DNA of 64,000 nt from Xylaria sp. FL1777. Its lineage: Eukaryota; Ascomycota; Sordariomycetes; Xylariales; Xylariaceae. The position numbers were made by a program, and so were the translations under genes. A model generated the notes under the pieces. The model ran no database searches, had not been told where the DNA came from, and saw only the letters and a program-made list of their open reading frames with translations. Where the stretch lies: the NCBI GenBank assembly GCA_022578965.1, contig MU400610.1:1-64000 (forward strand), in the 5' to 3' direction. Of the stretch, positions 30,501 through 43,068 are shown piece by piece (the stretch's first letter is position 1; each line of letters opens with the position of its first letter).

Positions 30501-32589
30501 TTATTAAATAAATAAAATAATAAAGTTAAATATAAATAAAAAGTTTAATAAAGCAAATATAATAAAAAAAAAGCCAAAATATATAGCTTTAAACTAACGC
30601 ATTTTTTTTTTACAAACTTATTATATTATTTTTAATTTATTAATTAATTATTTTATTGCTAAAATAAACTATTAATTACTAAATGCTTTTATAATAATTA
30701 CTTTTTATATGTTTATATTAGTATTAATTAAAAAATAAGCAAATAAAGTAGTTTTAATTAGTTAAATAGTTATTTTTTAATTTTTTTTTAATATATTTAT
30801 AACTTATTTTCTTTAAACAACTGTTATAACTAATAGCAAAGTAAATAACTTAAGCTTTGCTAAATATAAAAAAAAAGCTTATTTTTTTTTTTAATTTGTT
30901 TTTTTTTGTGTAGTTTTAAAGCTTTAATTTTTTTTGCAATTTTTTACTTTAGCGCTTAAATCTTTAGATTATTTAGTTTACGCTTTCGTTATAGATTTTC
31001 TAGCTTTAAGTAATATAATTAATTTTTGCTTAACTAAGCACGCAAAAAAAGATTTTTATATTATTAATAAAGTTTTAAATAATTAAAAAGTATTATAGCA
31101 ATTTATTAATATTTAAAAAATTAATACTGCTTAGCTAATAAATAGTTTTATTTGTAATATTTAAAAAGTTAAATTTACTAATAAATAGCAAAATATATAT
31201 GCTTTTTTTTTTTTTAGATTTTGTTTTTTTTATTTAGTTAACTTTTTTTTTTTTTATATAACTAAGCATTAAGCTATTTAAAGATTAAAATTCTTAGTAG
31301 TAATATTAGCAGCAAATATATTTAATAAAAAGTTAATTATAATTTTTTTTTCGAATATTATACAAATTAATATATTTAAGCTAGCTTTACTTAAGTAAAA
31401 AAGCAGCAGCATTTAAAAGCTTGCTTACTATATATAAAAGCAACTAAAAGTAATTCTTAAAGCAAATATATATATTAAATCTTTTATAATTTTTGTTAGT
31501 TTATAGCTATGTTTATATAATTGTTTAAAATTTAAAATGCTATATTTTATAAGTATTACAAGCAAATATTAATAACAGCTAAAAGCAAAAAATATATAAA
31601 ACTTTATTTTTTTTTTTTTTGTTGCACTATTTTAAAATAAGAGTTTAATGCGTATGCTAATTGCGCGTTTATTATTTAGTTATATAACTGTTTATTTTAT
31701 AAGTCTTAAGGTAATATAGCTAAATATTTTAAAGCTAATATAATAACTACAGTAATTAAAAAAGATCTTACGCTTAAAAACTTTAAAAAACAAATAACTT
31801 TATTTAGAAATTCTTTTATTTGTTTAACTAAAAAAAGAACCAAATCAAAACGCAGATTAAATCGTTTCTTTTAAGCTAATTTTATTGCTTGGCCTATTAT
31901 ATGTTATATTAATAAGCAATAATTTAGTATTGCTTAAAAAATTAATATAACGCTTTAATGTCCTAAAGAATAATTAAAAAAATAAATCAAATAAATTATA
32001 TAAAATAAAATAAAATAAAAGAATTAAACAATTAAAGAACCTTTTTTAAATTCTTTACACTTAACTATAACTTTGTAAGTTTAAGCTTAATCATTAAATA
32101 ATTAAGATTGCTAAAATTAGCGTAGTAACTTTTACTTACTAAGTAAGTTACATTTTATCCGCAAAGTGCAAATATAACAAAAAACAGAAAAATAGTGTTA
32201 AACAACTTATTTATTAAAAACACAACTAACGTGCTACTAAAACCTACTAGTAATATAACTATAAAGCAGTAGCGTTTAAACAAAAAATACAAAACTAATA
32301 AACTTTCTAGTATATAAAAAATAGTTAATAGAATTATAAAACTAGTACTATAGCTGCTAATAAAAAAAAAATAGCAAAAGAAATCTTTTTTTAAAAAAAC
32401 GCAAAAAAAGCGCAAATAACGCATACGTTAAAAAAGGCTTAAAAAAGCTAGCAAAGCATAAAGCCTAATAACAAAAACAACCTTAATATATTTATAACTT
32501 ATTATAATTTAAATACTATTATAAAAGCTAACCAAAAAAGCGTTAAAAATACTATTTAAAAGCTTTTTTAATAAACTCTGTTAAACGTA

Positions 32590-33570
32590 AACACGCTAAA
32601 ATTTTAAGCATAAGTTGCAGCTTTGCAGCTAGCTTGCAATAATAAAGCAATACTATTTAAACAAAATAAAAAAGTGCTAATTAAAGTTAAAAAACAAGCT
32701 AATAACCTTAAAAATAAAACATTAGCTAATATTATTAAAGCAGTAAATATAACGCTTATAAATAGCAATACAATTGCTGCTAAAAAGCTATATAGCAAAA
32801 ACATAATAATTACTTTTAAAAAAGCAGTGCTTTAAAAAGCTAAAAAAAGAAAATAAATTATAAAGGCCTTTAAAAAAAGGTTAAAAGTATAACAAAAAAA
32901 AGCAGCACTAATAATAAAAAACGTTTTAGCAAAACAAGTTAAAGCAATACACTTAAACAAAAACTTATTGCAGCTATTATATAGCAAACATTTTAAAGTT
33001 ATAAAGTACAAAAAAATATTATTTAAAAACATAAAAGCTAAATTTGCGTTAATATTATTATATATAAGCAGTATTATAGTAGCTAAAACAATATATAAAA
33101 ACAGCTTTTTATAAAAAGTTTAGCTGTTTAACTATAAACTTTTTACTATAAAGCTTAAAGTTATGCAGTGCTTTAATTACTATAAATATAGTTATATAAC
33201 TAAATATTGCTATAAAAACTTAAAGTATAGCTATTATTTAGCTTTAAAGCACTAAAAAAGTAAAAAAAGCTGCTTAATAAAAACGCAAAAAGCAAAGCAA
33301 AAATATATAAACTGCAAAAAAGCGCACGTAGCATAAAATAAAGCTTGCTAAAAAAAAGTTAAACAAAAAAATAAAGCAAAAGCAGCATATATATTATAAC
33401 CTAAAAGTTTCTAAAGTACTAAAAAAGCAGCAGCAATAAACAAAAAAATAAATAAAAGTAATTTAAAAATGCTAATAGTGTTAATATTTGTAAAGCTAAA
33501 TAAAAAAGGGTTACTAGCAAAAAAACAGCAAACTAGCAGTACAAGCAAAAACTTATTTTTATTAATTTAA
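32590..33570 (+). pseudogene. LINE ORF1 (gag-like) remnant with degraded zinc knuckles
   Basis: One frame (codons in phase with 32623) is readable from about 32590 to a stop at 33568-33570, with scattered stops. The N-terminal part is Lys/Asn/Ala-rich and contains a NSNTIAAKKLYSKNIIITFK stretch, similar in kind to the region of LINE ORF1 that precedes the zinc knuckles. From 33169 three cysteine motifs follow. The first has the spacing C-x2-C-x3-G-H-x4-C, but its second Cys is Tyr, Gly is Ser and His is Tyr. The second (about 33234-33285) keeps only part of its Cys/His set. The third has C-x2-C-x3-H-x6-C spacing, its first Cys now Tyr and an in-frame stop where Trp is usual. Every lost residue is one transition away from the expected codon. 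Family assignment rests on motif order and spacing. Confidence 0.72.
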
Positions 33571-34859
33571 TAATATATAATATTACCTTTTAAAATATTG
33601 CAGAATTTAAAAGTAATATAGCATGCATGCTATAAAATAACAGCTTTAACTATATAACAGTTTAAAAGCTAATAATTAACAAACATAATAACATATATTG
33701 CTTTAATAATAGTAGCTACTAGGTTGTTTAATTAAAAAGCAAAGCTATGTTATATATAAATAAAAGAATTATAATAAAAATGCTAGTAAAAAACGCTAAT
33801 AAAAACTAAGCAAAAGTTATAATAAGCAGTAGTAATTTAGCAGTATTTCTATAGTTAATATATTTGCTAAATTAAAAAAAAACAATTTAACGTAATTTAA
33901 TTTAAAAAATACGTAAAGCAAGCAAGCTAAAAAAATGCTATATATTTATAAGCAACTTTAATTTTTATTACTTACTATAGAACTTAAAAAGCAAAAAAAG
34001 CTAAAAAACAAATAAACTGCTTAAGTTTACTGCATAATAAAATTTTATGCTAGCTATTTTTTAAAAAAAAATAACTAAAACAAAGCATAAATAAAAAAGC
34101 TTAACAATAAACCTAATATAAATGTTTAGCAACTTAGCTATTATTTATTAAAAGGACTTAAAATAGCTAAGTTTTAACTATAAAGCATTAAAAATTATAA
34201 TTAATCTAGAAGCAGCTTTATAAAAATACTTAAAAAAAGCAAAAAAATAAAACTAGCTTAAATTAAACAAAAATAAAACAGCTATAAAAGCAAAAGCCAT
34301 TATTACAAAAATGCATATACTGCATATATTTAGCAAGCTAAATAATGCTTTTAATTTTTTAATCTAATAATTAATAAAAATAGTAAATAAAATAATGCTT
34401 AAAAAAACTATAAAAAAAAAATACTAAGCATTACTTTAGTAGTTCTTAAAAATAGTTAAAACAAAAAAAAAGACAAAATAAACGTACTATAAGTTTTAAA
34501 GCAAAAGAACTAAAGTAGCATAGTAAGCCTTTAAAAAAAAAGAAAAAGCCTTTAGCAACAAAATAAAAAAAGCGCAAAAATGCAGCTAAAAACAAACATT
34601 TATAAAAGCATTTAAAGATTTTAAGTTATTATAAAGCTTAGCTAAATAAGCAAAGTTTACTTATAAGCTAGCTTTAAAAGTTATTACAATTTTACTGCTA
34701 AAACAAACAAAAAGTAAGCTGCTTTTTATTAATACTTTCAAAAAAAAAACAGCTTTACTAATAAAACGCTTTTTTTTTGCACTACTAGCAAACCTATTTA
34801 ATATATTTAAAAAAAACCTAATTTATAATAACTACTAAAAGTTTATAATTAACATTAAT

Positions 34860-35880
34860 ACAAAAAAAAAAACATAATATTACTAATACGGAAGTTAGCA
34901 CTATAAAAAGTGCTAAAAAATAATTTATTATTTAATAGCTTTTTTAAAGCTTATAAACTTGCTTTAGCAAAAAAAATAATAACATTATATACTGCTAGCT
35001 TTTTACTAAAGTATTACTTAATATAATTTAAGCAAGCAAAAATAATAATTATATTTAAACTTAAAAAGTTAAAAAAAACTAAAAAAATAGCTAAAGGGTG
35101 GCACTTTATTACGCTTATTTATATAGTAAAAAAAATGCTAAAAAAAAAGCTATATTGCTACATAATAAAGGTAGCTAAGCAAGAAAGTTTTCTGCTAAAT
35201 AACTAAATAAATAACAAACAAAACAAGTTAATAAATATAGCTATTAAACTAGTATTAAAAATAGCAAAAAAAGTAATTAGCAAAAAAAGCATAGCGTTTT
35301 TGCTGCAGCTAAACATTACAAAAGCTTTTAATATTATTAACAAAAAAAAAATAATATATATTTTATAATAAAAAGGCTTTTTTTTCTAAATAATTATATA
35401 AATAAACTTTTTTATATTAAACTATATAGTGCGTTTTTGCTTTAATAAAGCAATGTTTTAGCTAATAACGCTAAAAGCCAAAGTTCTTTAAAGGTTTTTG
35501 CTTTTACTTTTTTTTTTCTTTTTATATATTTTAATACTTTATAATAACCTTACTATGCACTAAAAGCTAATAATAGTTAGCTTTACTAATAATACTAACT
35601 TTATTATAGCAAACTTAAATATAAAGCAAAACTACAAAGCTTTAAAAGCAGCATAAAAAACGTATAAAAGCTAAGCAAAACAACATAAAATAAAGTTTAT
35701 ACCGCAAAAAAGCAAATTAATACACTTTTTTAGTAGCAAAATAACGCTTACACAAGTAGTACACTTTTTTAATATAATAGTATACTTAAAAAACAGCGCA
35801 AAGTTTTTAAAAGTATAGTTTAATAAAAACATAAAATAAAAAAAATATTTAGCAAAGCTTAAAAAAAAACTAAACATTTA
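34860..35880 (+). pseudogene. LINE ORF2 reverse transcriptase remnant
   Basis: The frame in phase with 35096 reads through recognisable reverse transcriptase landmarks. Near 35090-35170 is a GWHFITLIYIVKKMLKK segment corresponding to the family's W-RPI-L-N-GK-LEK region. At 35303-35338 is LLQLNITKAFNII, the palm motif A equivalent (normally L-D-I-xGAFD), with the catalytic Asp replaced by Asn. At 35582-35593 is FTNN, where the catalytic F-x-DD box is expected, both Asp now Asn. A thumb-like segment follows (about 35640-35850). All the active-site losses are single G-to-A changes. The endonuclease upstream and any RNase H downstream could not be confirmed. The copy cannot encode an active enzyme. 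Confidence 0.75.
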
Positions 35881-38800
35881 ATTATACGTAATAATTAAGC
35901 TATAAAACTTTATATAAAGCAGTAGCGTAACAAAAGTAAAGCAAATATACGTTACAATAATGCAAAGCACTTTAGCTTATAATGCAGCAACTTAGCATAA
36001 AAACTCCAAAAAAAACAAAGCAAAAAGCATTACTAACTTATTAGCAGTAACTTAAAATAAATGCTTTAAACGTATAGCTAAAGCTTTTAAAGCAACTAAA
36101 ATAAAGCACTTAAAAACTAAAATAAAAATCCTTTTTATTAACTTATATTTTAATAATAAAGCAGCAGTTTGTAAGCACTACATAAAAAGCTTAGCAGCTA
36201 AAAAATTAATCCAAAAAATAACAAAAAAAATTAAAACCTTTATTTAAAACGCAAAAGCTTAAAAAGCTAAAAACTAAATAAAAAGTAAGCTTATAAGCAA
36301 TAATAAAAGCACAGCTAAAAAAAATCTAACGCTAGCTTTAAACTTTTAGCAAAAAAAGTAATTAAAAAAAAAAAAACCTAAAATTACACTAAAAAAAAAT
36401 AAATAAGCAAATAAAGCTAAACTAAAACAAGCAGCAGCTATTTAGCAATAGCTAAATAAAAGCTTAACAAAAATAAAGCCTTTAAAAAGTACAGCAAATT
36501 ACTAAAGCATAAAGTAGTTATAATAATACAAATATATACTAAAAAAATAAAGCTAAAGGCATTCCTGCATAAAAAGAAAGTTTTAGGCTTTTTTACGCCT
36601 TTTTGCAAATGCATAAAAAAAAAAAAAACCCTTTAATATATAATCCTACGTTATAACTTATTAAAAAACAAAAAAAAGCAGCTATAAAAAAGCTTTGCAG
36701 CTAAGCTATTATAAACTAATAAAAACTTACAACTAGCTATAAAAAAGCTTAAAGCTATAAGTAATATTATAAAGTAATTATTTGCTACTAATAAAATAGC
36801 AATATATAATAAAGCAGTTAGGATAAAAAGAAATAAAAAAAGAAAAAAAAAAAGCAGAAAATAGAAAAAAAACCAGCAAAAAAAGCAAAAGCGCTCTTTT
36901 AAAGGTCTTAAAAAACAAAAAAAAAGCTTTTATATGCTTCCTAAAAAAGCAAAAGGTTTAAAAGCTTTAAAAAAAGTCCTTTTGCTTTTTAACCATTACT
37001 TTCTGTTTAGCAAGCTAGTTAATAAAAACCAGTTGTTATAAAGTAAAAGAACTTTAAAGTAGTAGTATAAACATTGTTGCATGGAGTTTTTATTTGGCTT
37101 TTTGTACGGTTTTACCTATAAGTACACAAGTAAAAAAACCGCGCTACAAAGCAGCATAGCAGGTTATTAATAATAATAATTAAACAATCTGCTTATATAG
37201 CAATGCTTCTTTTAATATAATTTGCAATTATTCTTTTTTATTGCATAGTTTGCAAACTTTTTCCTAAGCGTAATAAATAAAAAAAGAACAATTATTATAT
37301 AAAGAGTTAAGTTCTAACACTTATAAAAGCAAATATATAAAACCTTTATAACGAAAAGCTTAAAATATATAAAATAAGAATTATTAATACTAAATTATTA
37401 AATCTTTTTTTCGTTTTTTCTTTAGTTTTTATTTTTTTAGCTTTATATAAATGAATATTTTTGCTTAGTTTTCTGTAGCAAAATCTTGCTTTAGTTAAGC
37501 TTGCTTTAAATTTTGCTTAAGCGTTTATTGTTTTACTAAGTGTTTATTATTGCTTAATAGCAGCTTTAAATTATTACTAGTAGTTTAAGCACGTAAAATA
37601 TAAACTAATAACTTTATAAAATGTAGTAATAGTATTTTTTGCTTTCTAGTAGTTTTAAGATTTTTATTAAGTATTAAATAGTTTAAACTAAAAGCAAAAA
37701 GCACTGTTTAGTTTTAAATAAAAATAATTAAGCAATTAAAAGTAAAAAAACTTATATGTAAGCGTTAATGCAACAAAATAAACTTAAGTAGTTAAAACTA
37801 ATAAGCAGTTCTTATTTCTGTTTTTTTTGTTTTTATGCATTTTTAAAAAAAAGCAATAATAATTTACACTAGAATTAAGCTATTAAGCTATCTAAAAAAC
37901 GTTAAAATAAAATAAAGACTTATGTTTTTAGTATAATAATAAAAAGAGTACTAATAAATAAGTTATTATAAAACTAACAAATATAAAACTAATAAAAAAA
38001 AAGCTATAGAAAACACGCTTAGTTTTAAGCAAAGTAAAATAGTTTTATATATTATAACTTAATTATATAAACTTATATAATTAATAAAAATAAAGAACAA
38101 AACAATTAATAAGAAAACAAGAAGTAAAAAAAAAAAAATCTATTGCTTTAGCTTTTATTAGTTATTATTTTTTAAAGCGCCTTATAATATAGTAGCTAAA
38201 AAAAATAAAGTAAGTTATTATATTTTTTAGCGCTTAAAATGTTTAAAACGCTAAAAGCTATGCTATAGCTTTTTAAACTTAAAAAGCTTATATAACTTGT
38301 TATATTTTCTTTGCTTTTTATAGCTTAACTGCTATAGCTTTAATTATTAAAAGCTTTATTATTTTAGTTAGTTCTTTAGTAAATAGCTATTATATTAATA
38401 GTTTATACATTAAAATTAGGATTTTTTAGCTTTTAGTACTTTTAGTTATTTTATATAAATTGTTTTAACTTTTTAGCAAAAAACAACTTTTTTAATTCTG
38501 TTTTTAATAATTTTACTAATTAGTATTATTTATAATTAACCTTTTTTTTAACTTAGTAAAAGCTAATTTATTAGTATAGCAGTTTTCTATTGTTAAACTT
38601 ATTTATTAAAAGCATAATATTATAAAAAAAAATAAGCAAGCTTTTCTTAAGTAATTATTTGATTTTATAAGCGTTTTTCCGAGATTTAGTTTTTATAGCT
38701 AATTTTTTTTTTTTAGTTATAATTGCTTTAACCTTTATAACATTTTAGTTGTAGCGTTTTAGCTGCTTAACTTTAGCTTTAATAAAATCTTTATAAAAAG

Positions 38801-40639
38801 TACTATTTTGCTATTTAATTACTTTTTACGTTAATATTATATTTTTTATTAGTAAAATTAGCATTTTTTTATATACTAGCTTATATAAGCTATAGCTATA
38901 ATAGCATATAAAAGTATAATTTGTTTATATTACTAAGTTTAAGTAATTTAGCTAATTTTTTCTAGTTTTATTTGTTATTTATATAAGGCTTTTTTTTATT
39001 AGTTTATAGCTTTTTTTAATAAGGCTTTAAGCTTAGAAATAATAAGCAAAACTATAGTTTATTTTATATTTTAAAGTATTTACTGCGTTTTTTACTTTTT
39101 TTTTAAACTTAAAGCTATTATTGCATTTAATTCTAATAAGAACTTTATGTTAAAATATAATTTTTTCTTTAATAAACTTAAGTATTACTAAAAAATCTAT
39201 GTATTTTAAAAGTTCGGCTTTTAAGTAAGTTATTATTTTACTTTTTGCTTTTATAATAGCTTTAAATTTGTTGCTTAATAGCATAGTTTGTATATTTATA
39301 ACTTACAAAACTAAAAGGTCCAAAAAATAATTAAAACAGTATTTTTTAGTTCTTTTGCTATTTATAGATTTTTAGCAATTAAAATAACTAGTAATTATAA
39401 CATAAATGTTTTAATAAAAGCTTTTCTAGTAGTATTTTTAAGTTATTTATTAAGTTATAAATATTTGGTTTTTATATGTTATTTTTTAAAAAAAATAAAA
39501 AACTATAGATTTTTTTTTAGCATTAATAACTTTACTAAATAAAAACTACATTTTTTAAATAATTATAAATAATAGCAAAATTAAAGTTAGTAAAAGCTAA
39601 AGTTTTATAAATAATAGTAAGATTTTTAAACTTTATAACATTTATAAATATATTTTTTTTTTCCGTATAATTAATAAGTTTAATAATTTTACTTTTGTAT
39701 TTTTTTAGAACTAATGAATTATATTGTACTAATTTATTAAGTACATAAATTTTTTTTTTGTATTGCTTTTGTTTTTTTTTAAATATATTTATATTTTTTT
39801 TAGCGTACTAATTTAACTTAGACTTATTTAGTTCTAGCTATAAAATTAGCTTAATAATATTTTATTAAGCTTAGTAATATAACATTAAATATTTTTAGAA
39901 TTAATTTTAGCATATAAAATAAAAAAGGTAATGTTTTAAAGCTATTTAATTACAATAACTTTTTTATATATAAGCTTAAATAAATTCTAAAATATGTTAA
40001 CTATTAGCTTACTTTTTATATTAAGTTCGTTTATAACTTTTAGTTTACTTAAATATATAGTATTTAAATATAAAAATATAACTTTGCTATAAAAAAGTAA
40101 TAAAGTTAGCTTTAAAAGCTTAAGTATGTTGTTTTATATTAAGTAGCTTTAAATTAAATATTATAGCAAAAAAAAAAGTATAATTATAAATAACAGCAAA
40201 CTAAAATTTATTTAAAAAAACCGGAATTATAATATAGCATAAAAGTTAACATAGCTTAAATTTTCTTAAAACTTAATTACTAAATCTTTTGCTTAGTTGC
40301 TAATTAGCGTTTATAAAAAAAAGTTTTTTATTTTTTATATAAGTTTAAGTATTTTTAATTATAAATTGAAAACCTTTATATATTTGCGTTTTAGTAAAGC
40401 AGAACTTATTAAACTTATTGTATAATAGTTTTATTTTTTTATTAGGATTTATATTTAGTTTTAAAATTATGTACTAAGTATAGTTACGTAAAAAGCGCTA
40501 AGGAAAGTTTGCTATAGCTTAGGTTTAAAAATAAAAAGTTAAATATTAGTTTTTGTTAAAATAGGAAAAAAGAAAGCAAAACTATAAAAAGGTTAAAGCT
40601 TTTAAATATTAATATATAGATTTTAGTTTTTAAGTAATA

Positions 40640-41175
40640 TAATAAACTAAAGCTATTATAACTTGCTAAAATAATACAGTGCTTATAAAAAGTATAGCTT
40701 TGTTAAGTTATAAATATTAGTATTATTTTATGTTATTATTTCTAATATATAGTTAAATTACATAAAGTAAAAAAAATAAAGATTTAAACTATAAAAAAGT
40801 GTAATATTTATAAAAAGTGTAGCTTTATTAAGTTATAAATACTAGGATTGTTTTATGCTATTGTTTTTAAAAAAAAAATAGAAATTTAGTTTATAAAAAA
40901 GCATAATAACTATAGTAAGTATAGCTTTGTTAAGTTATAAACACTAAGATTATTTTATGCTACTATTTCTAAAAAAAAAATAAAAATCTAAACTATAAAA
41001 AAGCATAGTGCTTATAATAAGTATAACTTTATTAAGTTATAAATACTAAGATTGTTTTATGCTACTATTTCTAAAAAAAAAATAAAGATCTAGTTTATAA
41101 AAAGGTATAATGCTTGTAGTAAGTAGCTTTATTAAATTATAAACTTTAAAATTATTATGCAGTATACTTTTTATT
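40640..41175 (+). repeat. Degenerate tandem repeat, about 100-125 bp period
   Basis: About five units share a TTAAGTTATAAA core followed by TATTTTATGCTA, TTTCTAAAAAAAAAATA and AAACTATAAAAAAG. The core starts at 40703, 40828, 40930, 41032 and (altered) 41132, giving spacings of 125, 102, 102 and 100 bp. Units 3 and 4 are the most alike. No open frame runs through the array. It may be a minisatellite, or the internal tandem repeats of a decayed element's untranslated end. Confidence 0.8.
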
Positions 41176-42479
41176 TAGTATATTATTAAATAACGCAAGT
41201 TAAAAAAAATAAAGATTTAGTTTAGTTAAATTAAAAATAAACTTAATAAGCTTTACTAATAAAAAGTACGTGCTAATAAGTTTAAGGTTTATATATTTAA
41301 AAGAAAACCTAACTTTTAATTATAATAAGTATTGCTTTAATATTATTAAAGAAAGATATATAAGTATAACTTATTTACTTTAATATTTGCATTTATATAT
41401 TTACTTTTTACTTTAGTAATTATAAGTAATTATAAAACTTATAAACTTACTTATATATTTAGCATACTATAATTTTAGCTATAGTTTGTAAACTTGTTGC
41501 ACTTTTTATAAATTTTTTTTTTTTTTAAATGCTTACTTTTTTAGCTTTATTTAATTTAATTAACTTTTTATTATTACTAAGTTTATAAGTGCATATTTTA
41601 CTTATTTTATGCAAATAGCACATTTTTTTTTTAATTATAAAGTTAACTGCTTTACTAAAATAAACTACTATTACGATTATTTTATTAATGGCTATATTTT
41701 ATATTGCATTATATTTACAACTTATAATTACGATGTTTAGCAAAAACAAATCAGGTTTTTGCAGTGCTAAACGTAATAAAGCTTCTACAAATAATAAGCT
41801 TATTACTTTTTAAGTAAGTAATTTTAATAACGAATTTTCTTTTAAAATAAAGCGGTTTAGCAAGCTACTAAAGGTTATACTAGCATTTTTTAAAGCAAAA
41901 AGTAGCAATTTTAAATATGCAACTTTTTATTACAAAGGCATACTAGTACAAAAGTTTAACACGCTTAACGCTATATATTATTTCTTATTTTTATTTAATA
42001 CTACTAAATATACTTAATATTAATACTTGTTTTTATTATATAGCTATAAATGCTTAATAGAAATACTATTGCAGTAATTTAAGCAAAAAGTAATAATTTT
42101 TATAAAAATAGCTTATATAAATGCTACGTTTAAAGTTAAAAAAAAGTCTAGGTTTAAATGCAAAATAAGATAAAAAAAAAGTATAAAATAGTTGCAGATT
42201 ACAAAAAACATATTAAAATGGAAAAATATATTAGCAGATATTACAACATTAAAGAAAAGCTAAATTAGCTTTAACTTTAAATACTTATTACTTAATTTAC
42301 TAGTAAACTTCTTAAAGGTAAAGCAAACTTTGCTTAACTTTATTAATACACACTTTTAAACCTTTAATTAACTAGCTTACTTATTTTAATAAAACAAAGT
42401 ACGTAGCGTTTTTAAAGCATAAAATGTATACTGTTTTACATATATCTAATTTTTATAGTTTAAAACTTTTATTTTTACT

Positions 42480-42786
42480 AAAGTAAAGTAAAGTAGCTAA
42501 ATAAGCTAACTAGCTAATTAAAATAAGTTTAAGCTAAGTTATATAATAAGAAAAAAAATATAAGTATTGCGCTAAATTTTAAAGCATAAACTTAAACATT
42601 ACAAACAACATAATAGAAATTAGCTATAGTTGCTTTATTTATATTATTAAATAGCTTTTTTATTAATCGTTTTATTTCCTAATTTATATATAGCCTAATT
42701 GCTTAAATGCATAAGTTATAACTTATCTTTTTGCAATTAAAGTGTTATAATAAATCTTGCGTAATTATACTGCTTTATTTTACTAC
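42480..42786 (+). repeat. Dispersed repeat R1, copy b
   Basis: This R1 copy lies in direct orientation relative to copy a (19892-20200), 22.6 kb away, and about 300 bp inside the right edge of the AT-rich block. It is slightly less eroded than copy a: it keeps AGCCTAATTGC where copy a has AGCTTAATTGC, and TTTCCTAATT where copy a has TTTTTTAATT. It may mark the end of the outermost element of the block. Confidence 0.8.
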
Positions 42787-43036
42787 AAACATTAAGTGTT
42801 TAAAATAAAATAATATGGTTTGCTTTTTTTATTACATATTGCAGCCCTTATAAACTATAAATATACTTAACTAGCAAAAAACCTTCGGCTTTTTTTGTAT
42901 ACTTGCCCTAAAACTTATAAAAGTTATAACGTATGCTTAGATTTTTATTTATTATTTATTTATTAAAAAATAAATTTTTTTAATTTAATTAATTAATAAA
43001 ATTTTTTTTTTAATTTTTTTATATTTAATTAATTTT

Positions 43037-43068
43037 TAATCGATTATTAATCGATTGTTAATCGATTA
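43037..43068. repeat. Three 11-bp units containing ATCGAT at the block edge
   Basis: Three copies of TTAATCGATTA/G in tandem, with ATCGAT palindromes at 43039-43044, 43050-43055 and 43061-43066 (11-bp period). They contain TpC and GpA steps, which are rare in the preceding 43 kb, so they may postdate the mutation process or lie outside its reach. Confidence 0.7.

Larger units (their letters stand above)
31850..37000 (+). mobile_element. Decayed Tad1-like LINE retrotransposon
   Basis: An A-rich top-strand stretch carries, in order and in the same orientation, an ORF1 remnant with three zinc-knuckle-like motifs (32590-33570) and a reverse-transcriptase remnant (34860-35880). That is the gene order of fungal Tad1/I-type LINEs. 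Frames are kept over hundreds of bases. The damage is mostly premature stops and missense changes explained by C-to-T or G-to-A, not by indels, which fits RIP. The 5' start is uncertain. A slightly less AT-rich stretch at about 31850-31970 may be the 5' region. The 3' end is placed near 37.0 kb because coding-like sequence fades there, and no poly-A tail or target-site duplication could be defined. The region between the two remnants should hold the endonuclease, but I could not read its motifs. Confidence 0.75.

Noticed and set aside
32155..32424. 89-codon minus-strand frame with a membrane-like sequence
   Set aside because: It lies just upstream of, and antisense to, the readable LINE ORF1 remnant. 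Its hydrophobicity comes from T-rich antisense codons.
32604..32804. Minus-strand frame opposite ORF1
   Set aside because: Shadow of the plus-strand ORF1 remnant, whose zinc-knuckle spacing fixes the sense strand.
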